Notes: generated by a model not told the origin, from the letters alone. A stretch of 43,523 nucleotides of DNA from Halanaerobium kushneri (GCF_900156285.1 NZ_FTNC01000022.1:1-43523), one strand, 5' to 3'; counted from the first letter of the stretch, positions 1 to 8,136 are shown. Translations and numbers: made by a program.

Positions 1-271
1 ATTTATCTACATAGACTTTACCACATCTGGAGCAGAATCTACTTTTGCAGCTGAAGCTGACGATATGCTCTTGACCACAGTCCAAGCATTTATATTTAGC
101 ATAACCATTTTCTGGATTACCACATTTCATTGACTTTTCTACCTGATCAATTACATGGTTTAACATATCAGCAGGCACTCTACCTGGAAGATGTTTAATC
201 TTAAACTCTTCCCAGTGATCATTCAATATTGTTTTAACTTTAATACGTTTTCCTCTTTGTTTTGGGCTCAT
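1..271 (-). mobile_element. IS91-type transposase, N-terminal zinc-binding part (cut by window edge)
   Basis: Reading the minus strand from an ATG at 271 gives 90 codons that run off the left edge. The segment has the layout of the zinc-binding N-terminal domain of IS91-family (Y2-type, rolling-circle) transposases: a helical start with an HWEEFK motif, then cysteines at residues 50, 62, 65, 75, 80 and 83, the last three within an SCKSRFCSRCGK motif. The catalytic tyrosine domain would lie outside the window. An AGAAGGAT ribosome binding site sits at 282-289. The ORF is partial, so integrity of the element cannot be judged. Family call is from motif recognition. Confidence 0.82.
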
Positions 272-339
272 AATATTTTTATCCTTCTATAAAGTTATCC
301 ACATTCCTGCAAAAGCATAATTTCCTATATAATAAAAAA

Positions 340-359
340 GCATATTCAATTGAATATGC
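340..359. repeat. 20-bp perfect palindrome at the IS/remnant junction
   Basis: The ten bases GCATATTCAA are followed directly by their reverse complement. The palindrome sits where HD-GYP similarity begins, next to the transposase upstream region. It may be a target or end structure of the element, or chance within an AT-rich coding remnant. Confidence 0.55.
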
Positions 360-468
360 AGTTGAAGAACTCAAAAGATGTTCTGGGAGTCAGTTTGACC
401 CCCAGTTGGTAGAAATTTTTATAAATAAAGTATTATTTGAAGAAATTAGTTCTGTAAATTCAATTTAA
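340..468 (+). pseudogene. C-terminal remnant of an HD-GYP domain protein
   Basis: An open frame with no start of its own ends at a TAA at 466-468. From 340 it encodes about 42 residues containing EELKRCSGSQFDP followed by a short hydrophobic tail. This matches the characteristic last helix of HD-GYP cyclic-di-GMP phosphodiesterases (consensus close to E-E-L-K-R-x-S-G-T-Q-F-D-P). The catalytic HD and GYP motifs are absent, and the sequence turns into the upstream end of the IS91-type element, so this looks like a gene beheaded by insertion. The frame stays open further upstream, but that sequence no longer resembles the family. Its stop overlaps the convergent LysR gene by 9 bases. Confidence 0.7.
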
Positions 469-1344
469 TTTAAATAAGTGCAGAAATTTTTCCGCCGCAT
501 TAGACAGTGGAATATTTTTCATTTTTACAACAGCCAGTTTTCTTGCTGGCAGTTTTTCTTTTATATTTATTTTAAATAAATCATTGCTGTTGAGATTGAG
601 ACAATATTCCGGCACAAAAGCAATTCCAAGTCCAATTTTGGTCATTTCAATTAAAAGATCAACACTGCCAAGTTCAATTGCCGGTGTAATTTCTATTTCC
701 ATTTCACTTAAAGTTTTATCCAGAAATCTACGGGTAGTTGTTTTAGGTTCAAGCATTAAGAGCGGATATTTTTTAAGTATTTTTAGTGGCTTAATTTGTC
801 CTTTAATTTCTTTAAACTCATTTCCGGCAATGAAGATATCATTAAAACTGTATATTGTTTTAACTTCCATTTCTTTGTTAATTTTTTGATTTGGTAGATT
901 GCTAATAATTAGATCAACCTTATTTTGCTGCAGTAGTTCAATACAGGTACTGGAAGTTCTATTTGTTATTTGGATTTGAATATCTGGATAGAGCTGATGA
1001 AATTTATTTAAATAGGGAAGCAAAAAATCTTTGGAAATTGTATCATTCGCTCCAATGTGAATTTCACCCTTTTTTAAAGCATTGATTTCTTTAATACTCT
1101 TTTCTCCATTTTCTATTAAGTTATACGCCGGTTCAATGTGTTCAAACAGAATTTTACCTGTTTTAGTCAGCTCAACTTTTTTGGTACTGCGAATAAATAG
1201 GTCAGTATTTAATTCATTTTCTAAATTTTTAATATTCTGACTGACTGCAGACTGAGATATAAATAAATTTTCAGCAGCTCTGGAAAAGCTTAACGAGCTG
1301 GCTACCTGATAAAAGACTTTATATAATTCATAATTTAAAGCCAT
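460..1344 (-). CDS. LysR-family transcriptional regulator
   Basis: A 294-residue LysR-type regulator. Residues 1-60 form the winged helix-turn-helix (FSRAAENLFISQSAVSQNIKNLE is the family's recognition helix region). The rest is a two-lobed substrate-binding domain starting near residue 90 (GEIHIGANDT). Family members are usually tetramers that activate a divergent gene when bound to a small effector. Here the divergent neighbour is purL and the intergenic space is only about 120 bases, with an AT-rich inverted repeat between the two start sites. The effector cannot be read from the sequence. Start: ATG at 1344 with an AGGAGT site seven to twelve bases upstream. Confidence 0.88.
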   Translation of the reverse strand: MALNYELYKVFYQVASSLSFSRAAENLFISQSAVSQNIKNLENELNTDLFIRSTKKVELTKTGKILFEHIEPAYNLIENGEKSIKEINALKKGEIHIGANDTISKDFLLPYLNKFHQLYPDIQIQITNRTSSTCIELLQQNKVDLIISNLPNQKINKEMEVKTIYSFNDIFIAGNEFKEIKGQIKPLKILKKYPLLMLEPKTTTRRFLDKTLSEMEIEITPAIELGSVDLLIEMTKIGLGIAFVPEYCLNLNSNDLFKINIKEKLPARKLAVVKMKNIPLSNAAEKFLHLFKLN

Positions 1345-1359
1345 TGATTAACACTCCTT

Positions 1360-1383
1360 ATTAATAGTATAAGTATTATTAAT
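1360..1383. promoter_or_regulatory. Candidate LysR operator (inverted repeat)
   Basis: ATTAATA at 1360-1366 and TATTAAT at 1377-1383 form a dyad with a ten-base spacer. It lies just upstream of the LysR ribosome binding site and abuts the purL -35 box. This is the usual position of an autoregulatory LysR recognition site. Function is inferred; AT-rich dyads also occur by chance. Confidence 0.45.
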
Positions 1384-1412
1384 TTTACTACTTAAGTGTA
1401 TCATTCTATAAT
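1384..1412 (+). promoter_or_regulatory. Promoter for purL
   Basis: TTTACT at 1384-1389, a 17-base spacer and a perfect TATAAT at 1407-1412, about 54 bases before the purL ATG. No purine riboswitch fold is visible in the short leader. Confidence 0.6.
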
Positions 1413-1465
1413 TAAATTGCAAGAGATTTTTTTGCATATAAAATTTTCAAAAAGGAGAGCTAAAA

Positions 1466-4400
1466 ATGGCAGAGCAGATCAGACGGGTTTTTGTTGAAAA
1501 AAAAGAAGGCTTTGATGTTAAGGCAGAAGAACTTCTGCATGATTTTAGAGAAAGTCTGGAACTTGATAGTCTAGAAGGACTGCGATTGTTGAACCGCTAT
1601 GATATAACAGCTATTTCGGATTCGGCTTACAGAAAGGCGTGTGAGACAATCCTGGCAGAGCTGCCTGTGGATCTGACTTATCAGGAGGAAATTACAGCAG
1701 CTGCAGAAGCTAAGATATTTGCAGTAGAATATCTGCCGGGACAATATGACCAGAGGGCAGATTCTGCTGAACAGTGTATTCAGATTTTAAATAATGATGA
1801 AAAGCCTATTGTGCGAGTGGCCCAAATTTTTATTTTAACAGGTGATTTAAGTGAAGAAGATGTCGAAAAAATAAAAGATTACTATATTAATCCAGTTGAC
1901 TCCAGAGAGGCTGAGCTAAAGAAACCGGAAAATTTAAAAATGAGTTATAAACTGCCGGATAAAGTTGAAAGTATAACAGGTTTTATTAAAGCAGATGAAA
2001 AAGAACTAAAAAATATCTTATCTGAATTTGGCCTGGCAATGAGTATTGAAGATTTAAAACATACTCAGAAATATTTTAGAGAAGATGAAAAAAGAAATCC
2101 GACTATTACTGAGATTAGAGTGCTGGATACTTACTGGTCTGATCACTGCCGACATACAACTTTTTTGACTAAAATTGAGAATGTAGAAATTGAAGAGAGT
2201 AAATTTACCCGGGGGGTTAAAAAAGCCTATCGAGAATATTTAACGGGACGCAAAAAGATTTATCAGAATAAAGAAAAAGATATTTGCCTTATGGATATTG
2301 CCTTAATGGGAATGAAAGAATTAAGAGCAGAAGGGAAATTGGAAGACTTAGAAATTTCAAATGAGGTAAATGCAGCCAGTATAGAAGTTAAAGTTGACGT
2401 AAATGGTAAGGATGAAGACTGGCTGGTGATGTTTAAAAATGAGACTCACAACCATCCGACAGAAATTGAGCCCTTTGGTGGAGCAGCCACCTGTCTTGGA
2501 GGAGCGATTAGAGATCCGCTTTCCGGGCGTTCTTATGTATATCAGGCAATGAGAGTTACCGGTGCTGGGGACCCAAGAACTCCAATTGAGGAGACGCTGG
2601 AAGGTAAATTACCACAGAAAAAAATCGTCCAGGAAGCTTCGGATGGCTACAGCTCTTATGGTAATCAGATTGGTCTGGCAACAGGGATGGTTAATGAAAT
2701 TTATAATGAACGTTATCTCGCTAAACATATGGAAATAGGAGCAGTTATTGCAGCAGCTCCTAAAGAAAATGTTTTTCGAGGAGAGGCCTTAGCTGGGGAT
2801 ATAGTTATTCTTCTTGGTGGTAAAACTGGTCGTGATGGTTGTGGAGGTGCAACTGGTTCTTCCAAGGTGCATACAGAAGAATCGATAGAAGAGAGCAGTG
2901 CTGAAGTACAAAAAGGTAATCCACCGACTGAGAGAAAAATACAGCGTTTGTTTCGAAATCCTGAAGTGAGTAAGAAAATTAAAGTCTGTAATGACTTTGG
3001 TGCTGGAGGAGTGTCTGTAGCCATTGGTGAGCTGGCAGATGCACTGGAAATTAATTTAGACGCTGTACCAAAAAAATATGAAGGCCTGGATGGGACTGAA
3101 CTTGCTATTTCGGAGTCACAGGAAAGAATGGCAGTTGTTATAGGCAAAGAAGATGTTGAGAGTTTTATTGCTCTGGCTGCAGAAGAAAATTTAGAGGCAA
3201 CCGTTGTAGCTGAGGTTAAAAATCATAATCGATTAATTATGCGCTGGAATGGTGATGATATTGTTAACTTGAGTAGAAGTTTTCTGGATACAAACGGGGC
3301 TACTCAAACTACAGAAGTTAAGGTTACCAAACCGGAAGCGGCTGATAATTATTTCAAAAGAGCTGTAGTTGAACGTCTGGCTGAAGCAGATAATTTGAAA
3401 TCAAAATGGCTGCAGAATCTGGCGAATATTAATGTAGCAAGTCAAAAAGGGTTGGTTGAAAAATTTGATAGTTCAATCGGTGGTGGAAGTGTAACAATGC
3501 CTTATGGAGGAAAGTTTCAGTTAACTCCAACTCAGGCTATGTCAGCTAAAATACCGCTAATAGAAGGAGAAACAAACACGGGGACAATTATGAGCCATGG
3601 TTATGATTCAAAATTAACTACCTGGAGTCCTTTTCATGGAGCTTTTTATGCTGTTATAGAATCAATTGCCAAAATTGTGGCTTCTGGTGGTGATTACAGT
3701 AAAATTAGGTTTACTTTTCAGGAGTACTTTGAGCGTCTGCGTCAGGATCCTGAGAGATGGGGTAAGCCTTTTAGTGCTTTATTGGGAGCTTATCAGGCAC
3801 AAAAAGAATTTGAATTACCAGCTATAGGTGGTAAAGACAGTATGTCAGGAACTTTTCATGAAATAGATGTACCGCCAACTTTAGTTTCTTTTGCAGTTGA
3901 TACTGTTGATATTAATAATGTGATTTCTCCAGAGTTTAAAGATGTTAATAGTAAAATTATCTATCTTCCTGTAGAGCGAGGAGAGGACGAATTAGCAAAT
4001 ATAGAAAAACTCAAACAGGCCTATAAAAAAGTAGAACAGTTAATAGCAGCAGGAAAAATAAAAGCTGCTTCTGCAGTAACATTTGGAGGGCTGGCTGAAG
4101 CCCTGTCAAAGATGAGCTTTGGCAACAAAATTGGGGTTGAAATAACTTCTCAGCTGAGCGAATCAGAATTCTTTTCGCCTGAATATGGTGCTTTAGTTTT
4201 AGAAGTTGACGGAAAATATGAACCAGCAGAGATGTTTGACGGAATAGATTTCAAATTAATTGGTAGAACCATAATTGAAGAAGTAATTAAAGTTGCTCAG
4301 ATAGAAATTAATATTGAAGCTGCTTTAAAGAGCTGGGAAGAACCTCTGGAAAAAATATATAAAACTACAACTGAGGAAGAAGAATTTGCTGATTTAATTT

Positions 4401-5281
4401 CTTCTAAAGAACAGCAAAAATTACTTAAAGTTGATCTTTCTCAGAGTCAAAATAGTTTTTCTGCAAACTTTAAGACTGCTAAACCCCGGGTATTGATTCC
4501 AGTTTTCCCGGGAACAAACTGTGAGTATGATACAGCGAGACAGTTTAGAGAAGCAGGAGCTGAAATTGAGACCTTTATTTTTAAAAATTTAGAACCAGAA
4601 CAGATAGAAAGTTCAATAGAAAAAATAGCTGCTTTAATTAGAAATTCCCAGATTGTCATGCTGCCTGGTGGTTTTAGTGCTGGAGATGAACCCGATGGAT
4701 CTGGTAAGTTTATTGCCACTGTTTTTAGAAATCCGGAGATTAAAGAGGCAGTTATGAATTTATTAAATAATAGAGATGGTTTGATGCTTGGAATTTGTAA
4801 TGGTTTTCAGGCTCTGGTTAAGCTGGGATTGCTACCTTATGGGGAGATTCGAGATTTAACCGCTGATTCTCCTACTTTAACATATAATACAATTGGGCGG
4901 CATGTATCTCAAATGGTAAATACAAAAATTATTTCCAATAATTCTCCCTGGCTGACTAAAGTAAAACCGGGAGATATCCATACAATTCCTGTTTCTCATG
5001 GTGAAGGGCGTTTTGTTGCTTCAGCTGAAATGATAAAAGAATTAAATGCTAAAAAACAGATTGTAACTCAATATGTTGATTTAAAGGGAAATCCAACTAT
5101 GGAAATGCCGCATAATCCTAATGGTTCAATTGCAGCAGTAGAAGGAATCTGCAGTCCAGATGGTAGGGTTTTGGGTAAAATGGGACATTCAGAGAGAATT
5201 GGAAATAATGTTGCTAAAAATATAATAGGTCAAAAAGATCAGATGCTCTTTAAGTCAGGCGTAGATTATTTTAGAAAATAG
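1466..5281 (+). CDS. purL: Phosphoribosylformylglycinamidine synthase, single-chain PurL-PurQ form
   Basis: Fourth step of purine synthesis: FGAR, glutamine and ATP give FGAM, glutamate, ADP and phosphate. The 1271-residue chain has the layout of the large single-chain FGAM synthases: N-terminal region, linker with the TYWSDHCRHTTF signature (about residues 220-231), two AIR-synthase-like ATP-binding halves (KNETHNHPTEIEPFGGAATC and later GGKDSMSGTF), and a C-terminal class I glutamine amidotransferase domain from about residue 1010. In that domain the nucleophile is C1111 (GICNGFQ) and the H-x-E pair is H1241/E1243 (GHSER). All catalytic residues seem intact. RBS AAAGGAG precedes the ATG. 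No other pur genes flank it; it is transcribed alone, divergent from a LysR gene. Confidence 0.96.
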   Translation: MAEQIRRVFVEKKEGFDVKAEELLHDFRESLELDSLEGLRLLNRYDITAISDSAYRKACETILAELPVDLTYQEEITAAAEAKIFAVEYLPGQYDQRADSAEQCIQILNNDEKPIVRVAQIFILTGDLSEEDVEKIKDYYINPVDSREAELKKPENLKMSYKLPDKVESITGFIKADEKELKNILSEFGLAMSIEDLKHTQKYFREDEKRNPTITEIRVLDTYWSDHCRHTTFLTKIENVEIEESKFTRGVKKAYREYLTGRKKIYQNKEKDICLMDIALMGMKELRAEGKLEDLEISNEVNAASIEVKVDVNGKDEDWLVMFKNETHNHPTEIEPFGGAATCLGGAIRDPLSGRSYVYQAMRVTGAGDPRTPIEETLEGKLPQKKIVQEASDGYSSYGNQIGLATGMVNEIYNERYLAKHMEIGAVIAAAPKENVFRGEALAGDIVILLGGKTGRDGCGGATGSSKVHTEESIEESSAEVQKGNPPTERKIQRLFRNPEVSKKIKVCNDFGAGGVSVAIGELADALEINLDAVPKKYEGLDGTELAISESQERMAVVIGKEDVESFIALAAEENLEATVVAEVKNHNRLIMRWNGDDIVNLSRSFLDTNGATQTTEVKVTKPEAADNYFKRAVVERLAEADNLKSKWLQNLANINVASQKGLVEKFDSSIGGGSVTMPYGGKFQLTPTQAMSAKIPLIEGETNTGTIMSHGYDSKLTTWSPFHGAFYAVIESIAKIVASGGDYSKIRFTFQEYFERLRQDPERWGKPFSALLGAYQAQKEFELPAIGGKDSMSGTFHEIDVPPTLVSFAVDTVDINNVISPEFKDVNSKIIYLPVERGEDELANIEKLKQAYKKVEQLIAAGKIKAASAVTFGGLAEALSKMSFGNKIGVEITSQLSESEFFSPEYGALVLEVDGKYEPAEMFDGIDFKLIGRTIIEEVIKVAQIEINIEAALKSWEEPLEKIYKTTTEEEEFADLISSKEQQKLLKVDLSQSQNSFSANFKTAKPRVLIPVFPGTNCEYDTARQFREAGAEIETFIFKNLEPEQIESSIEKIAALIRNSQIVMLPGGFSAGDEPDGSGKFIATVFRNPEIKEAVMNLLNNRDGLMLGICNGFQALVKLGLLPYGEIRDLTADSPTLTYNTIGRHVSQMVNTKIISNNSPWLTKVKPGDIHTIPVSHGEGRFVASAEMIKELNAKKQIVTQYVDLKGNPTMEMPHNPNGSIAAVEGICSPDGRVLGKMGHSERIGNNVAKNIIGQKDQMLFKSGVDYFRK

Positions 5282-5429
5282 ATGTATCCTTATCATTAGT
5301 TAGCAGAAACAATTTAATCAAATTAAGTATAATTCCAAAAATATAATAAAATTCATATTTCCTTCACATTCTTACTTTATGATATAATTAAAGCAAAGCA
5401 CTCAAGTTTATAAAAGGAGTAGTGATAAT

Positions 5430-5729
5430 ATGTTTAGATTTGGTCACATGGGTGGATTTGGCCACATGGGATTTAACAATTATCTAGGAGGTGGAGGATT
5501 TATGATGTTTTTTTGGGTAATTATTCTGGCAGCAGTAATTTATTTTATTGTTCAGAAAGGCAATGAAGGCAAAAATTATAATCAGCGGAATAATAACTCT
5601 TACTATAATAGAGAACAGATAAGAAGTGACCATAGAGACAGTGCCGAAGAAACCGCCCGTCAGCGTTATGCAAAGGGAGAAATTTCCAAGGATGAGTTTG
5701 ATGAAATCATTAGAAATTTGAGAAGATAA
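5430..5729 (+). CDS. SHOCT-domain small membrane protein
   Basis: A 99-residue protein: a Gly/His/Met/Phe-rich start (GHMGGFGHMG), one transmembrane helix at about residues 27-42, a polar Asn/Tyr-rich linker, and a C-terminal SHOCT motif (ARQRYAKGEISKDEFDEIIRNL). SHOCT domains are short amphipathic C-terminal modules in bacterial membrane and secreted proteins, probably for oligomerisation; no enzyme activity is expected. RBS AAAGGAG. A TATAAT at 5383-5388 is a likely -10 box, but no good -35 is in register. A terminator follows, so the gene is likely monocistronic. The His/Met-rich N-terminus might bind metal, which is speculation. Confidence 0.85.
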   Translation: MFRFGHMGGFGHMGFNNYLGGGGFMMFFWVIILAAVIYFIVQKGNEGKNYNQRNNNSYYNREQIRSDHRDSAEETARQRYAKGEISKDEFDEIIRNLRR

Positions 5730-5749
5730 ATTATATAAGTTAATCCAGG

Positions 5750-5790
5750 AGCAGCTTTGATTCTCGTAAGAGAGTTGAAGCTGCTTTTTT
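5750..5790 (+). terminator. Intrinsic terminator after the SHOCT gene
   Basis: AGCAGCTT at 5750-5757 pairs with AAGCTGCT at 5778-5785, with further pairing (TTCTC/GAGAG) inside the loop, followed by a run of six T. Confidence 0.85.
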
Positions 5791-5835
5791 GATTTTAGAA
5801 AATTATAATCTAAAAAAAAGAATGTTAAACGTTAG

Positions 5836-5865
5836 TTGTACATTAGGTTCTAAAAATAGTATAAT
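5836..5865 (+). promoter_or_regulatory. Promoter for the diguanylate cyclase gene
   Basis: TTGTAC at 5836-5841, an 18-base spacer and TATAAT at 5860-5865, about 50 bases before the ATG. Confidence 0.55.
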
Positions 5866-5915
5866 ATATTTAAATATAAGTAAAATTGTAAGAATAGTAG
5901 AGAGGAGATCAGCAG

Positions 5916-6803
5916 ATGGGTTTAAAGCTTGAGCAGTATAAAAGAATTGTTGAAAATACGCCTAATTTAATCTGGGTTTCTGGTGTTGATGCAAAATGTT
6001 ATTACTTCAATCAAACCTGGCTTGATTTTAGGGGGCGAAGTTTAGGAGAGGAATATGGCAACGGCTGGTTTGAAGATGGAGTGCATCCTGATGATAAAGA
6101 AGAATGTATGAAAATTTATTTAGAAAATTTTAATCAAAAAAAGCGTTTCAACATGGTTTACCGACTGCAGAGACATGATGGAGAATACCGCTGGATTGAT
6201 GATACAGGAGCTCCATTTTATGATGAAGCGGGAAACTTTGCTGGTTTTGTCGGCAGCTGTGTTGATATTACGGAGCGTATTAGGGGCCAGCAGTATAAGG
6301 AAAGAGCTACCCAGGACGGACTTACCGGGATTTTCAATCGTCAGTATTTTTTCGATTTAATGCAGGAAGAATATTTTAAGTCAGTTGAAAATAAAACTCC
6401 TCTTTCGGTAATTATGTTTGATGTTGATAAATTTAAATCAATTAATGATAATTACGGACATCTAATCGGAGATCAAGTTTTAAAGTCAATTACAGAGGCT
6501 GTTAATAAAGTTATCAGAGATTTTGATCTTTTTGCTCGTTATGGAGGTGACGAATTTGTAGTTGGACTTCCCGGGACCAGTACTATGGCTGCCAGTAAGG
6601 TGGCAGTTAGAATTCTGGAAAGTATAGAAAAAGTTAAGATTAAAAAGGAGCCAGAACTTGCAATTTCTTGCAGTATCGGGACTGTAACTTTAAACAAAGA
6701 AAACAACTTTGAAGAATTAATTGATAAAGCAGATAAAGCTCTTTACAGTTGTAAGAACGATGGTGGTAATTGTGTAGTTAACTTTAACCATAAATTTGCT
6801 TAA
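5916..6803 (+). CDS. PAS-GGDEF diguanylate cyclase
   Basis: Makes cyclic-di-GMP from two GTP. The 295-residue protein has an N-terminal PAS domain (about residues 5-120, ending in the usual DITERIR junction) and a GGDEF domain (about 130-290). The catalytic motif GGDEF is intact at residues 210-214. An RxxD inhibitory site (RDFD) lies exactly five residues before it, so product feedback inhibition is expected. There is no transmembrane segment, so it is a soluble sensor; the PAS ligand is not evident. RBS AGAGGAG. It stands alone after a terminator. An HD-GYP remnant (0.34 kb) and a ComFB protein (28.6 kb) in the same window also relate to cyclic dinucleotides. Confidence 0.93.
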   Translation: MGLKLEQYKRIVENTPNLIWVSGVDAKCYYFNQTWLDFRGRSLGEEYGNGWFEDGVHPDDKEECMKIYLENFNQKKRFNMVYRLQRHDGEYRWIDDTGAPFYDEAGNFAGFVGSCVDITERIRGQQYKERATQDGLTGIFNRQYFFDLMQEEYFKSVENKTPLSVIMFDVDKFKSINDNYGHLIGDQVLKSITEAVNKVIRDFDLFARYGGDEFVVGLPGTSTMAASKVAVRILESIEKVKIKKEPELAISCSIGTVTLNKENNFEELIDKADKALYSCKNDGGNCVVNFNHKFA

Positions 6804-6825
6804 ATAGGCTTATTTCTGCTATAAT
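6796..6825 (+). promoter_or_regulatory. Possible promoter for degV
   Basis: TTGCTT at 6796-6801, an 18-base spacer and a perfect TATAAT at 6820-6825. The -35 overlaps the end of the preceding gene. Only the first three -35 bases match consensus. Confidence 0.4.
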
Positions 6826-6830
6826 ATGAT

Positions 6831-6843
6831 TTGTTGTCAACAA
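6831..6843. promoter_or_regulatory. TTGTTG-T-CAACAA dyad, possible operator
   Basis: A perfect 6-1-6 inverted repeat centred at 6837, a few bases after the degV -10 box and so near the expected transcription start. Its position suits a repressor site. The cognate regulator is not recognisable. Confidence 0.4.
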
Positions 6844-6900
6844 AATTTTAAAATTTTTGATTATGCTTAAATTAAGTCACAGTTAGAAGGAGAAAAAATA

Positions 6901-7755
6901 ATGAAAGAAAAAATTGCGGTTGTAACTGATAGTACATCTGATTTAACTCAAGATGATTTAAAGAGATTCGGGATTAAATCTATTCCTTTAAAAGTTATTT
7001 ACAGTGATTCTCAGTACCATGACCGAGTTGATATAACTCCAGCAGAGGTCTATGAGAGTTTTGAGAAAGAAATCCCAACTACTTCTATGCCCTCCCCACA
7101 GGAAATTATGGATGTTTATAATGAGTTAAAAGATGAAGGCTATACCCATATTATATCTATTCATATTTCGAGTGGACTGTCCGCAACTTACAGTAACTGT
7201 ATGATGGTTGCAGACCAAATAGATGGAATAAAAGTTGAAGTTATTGATTCTAAGATGCTTTCTAAAGGACTGGGAAGACTGGTTCTTTATGCAAGTTCTC
7301 TGGTAAATGAAGCTGAAGTATCATTTGATAAAATAATTGAAAAAGTAGAAGCTAAAAAGGATAAAATAGAGGTCTTTTTTGTAGTTGAAACTCTTAAATA
7401 CCTCAAAAAGGGTGGGCGTATTGGTAAAGTATCAGGAACTATTGCGGAATTTTTAAATATTAAGCCTATTATTGCTATTGATGAAGATGGAGAATACTTT
7501 ACTTTTGATAAAGTTAGAGGACGACGGCGTTCACTAAAGAAAATGTATTCTATTATCAAAGATAAATTGGAGGAAGGCAAGGAATATGTAGTTGATGTAA
7601 TGAATGCAGCAGCCGAAGAAGAAGCCAGGGGGCTTCTCGATAAATTTAAAGAGCTGGCCCAGGTAAAAGAAACATATTTTAGCGAAATTAGTCCGGTAAT
7701 GGTTGTGCATACTAGCCCTGGTTTAATAGGTGTTGTATTAACAGAATTAGATTAG
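6901..7755 (+). CDS. DegV family fatty-acid-binding protein
   Basis: A 284-residue DegV/FakB-type protein. The family binds a fatty acid in a buried cleft and, as FakB, presents it to the FakA kinase so that exogenous fatty acids can enter phospholipid synthesis. Seen here: the N-terminal VVTDSTSDL motif (about residues 7-15), the mid-protein TSMPSPQE and SSGLSATYSN motifs that line the headgroup site, and the C-terminal VVHTSPGLIGV motif. Length is typical. RBS AGAAGGAG. No fakA is visible nearby, so the kinase partner must be elsewhere. A dyad lies near the likely transcription start, and a terminator follows. Confidence 0.92.
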   Translation: MKEKIAVVTDSTSDLTQDDLKRFGIKSIPLKVIYSDSQYHDRVDITPAEVYESFEKEIPTTSMPSPQEIMDVYNELKDEGYTHIISIHISSGLSATYSNCMMVADQIDGIKVEVIDSKMLSKGLGRLVLYASSLVNEAEVSFDKIIEKVEAKKDKIEVFFVVETLKYLKKGGRIGKVSGTIAEFLNIKPIIAIDEDGEYFTFDKVRGRRRSLKKMYSIIKDKLEEGKEYVVDVMNAAAEEEARGLLDKFKELAQVKETYFSEISPVMVVHTSPGLIGVVLTELD

Positions 7756-7798
7756 ATTTAATAACTTTATTATGAATGAAAATTATTAAAGATTTAAA

Positions 7799-7825
7799 GG
7801 GCAGCTTAAATGGCTGCTCTTTTTT
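7799..7825 (+). terminator. Intrinsic terminator after degV
   Basis: GGGCAGC at 7799-7805 pairs with GCTGCTC at 7813-7819 (one G-U), then a run of six T. Confidence 0.85.
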
Positions 7826-7835
7826 GCTTATTTAC

Positions 7836-7864
7836 TTGACAAAAATACTTATTTTTATTATAAT
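7836..7864 (+). promoter_or_regulatory. Near-perfect housekeeping promoter
   Basis: TTGACA at 7836-7841, exactly 17 bases, then TATAAT at 7859-7864: both hexamers match consensus fully. It drives the 56-codon gene starting at 7906. A Fur-like box follows immediately, which suggests a strong promoter held off by a repressor. Confidence 0.85.
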
Positions 7865-7865
7865 T

Positions 7866-7884
7866 GAAAATAATAATCAATATC
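7866..7884. promoter_or_regulatory. Fur-like operator
   Basis: This 19-base stretch matches the classical Fur consensus GATAATGATAATCATTATC at 16 of 19 positions (mismatches at positions 3, 7 and 15). It begins two bases after the -10 box, covering the expected transcription start. A very similar box overlaps another promoter at 35431. The regulator is inferred; no fur gene is in the window. Confidence 0.55.
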
Positions 7885-7905
7885 AAATAGTGAGGAGTGA
7901 GCAAA

Positions 7906-8076
7906 ATGGCTAAAAAAAATAAAGAACAGTTTAATTGGTCCGACAGTCAGGTATTTGATTATAAGCTGATCAAGCATCCAGAAAATAATAAGTCTCATCT
8001 TGAAAAAAGAGAAGAATTAATTAAACAGGGAGAGGTGGAGTGTTCTGAATGGTGGTTATGTTGGAGAAAACATTAA
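7906..8076 (+). CDS. 56-residue hypothetical protein, putatively Fur-controlled
   Basis: A short ORF from ATG 7906 to TAA 8076 with a good GAGGAGTGAG ribosome binding site, a consensus promoter upstream and its own terminator downstream, so it is very likely a real gene. The protein is soluble, highly charged in its N-terminal two thirds (many Lys, Glu, Asn), and ends with a striking Cys/Trp-rich tail (CSEWWLCWRKH) carrying two cysteines and three tryptophans. I do not recognise the family. The tail could be a metal-binding or protein-docking element; that is a guess. The Fur-like box suggests expression under iron limitation. Confidence 0.75.
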   Translation: MAKKNKEQFNWSDSQVFDYKLIKHPENNKSHLEKREELIKQGEVECSEWWLCWRKH

Positions 8077-8104
8077 AATTAAAAAATATAATATTATTTT
8101 AGAG

Positions 8105-8136
8105 ACCTCTTTTGTTAACAGCAGAAGAGGTTTTTT
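8105..8136 (+). terminator. Intrinsic terminator after the 56-residue gene
   Basis: ACCTCTT at 8105-8111 pairs with AAGAGGT at 8125-8131, followed by a run of six T. Confidence 0.85.

Noticed and set aside
1344-1466. Purine riboswitch upstream of purL
   Set aside because: The leader is only about 50 bases and lacks the conserved three-way-junction sequences.
2713-3147. 144-codon ORF antisense to purL
   Set aside because: Ser/Pro-rich composition typical of a shadow frame; no ribosome binding site; it lies entirely inside a well-conserved coding region.
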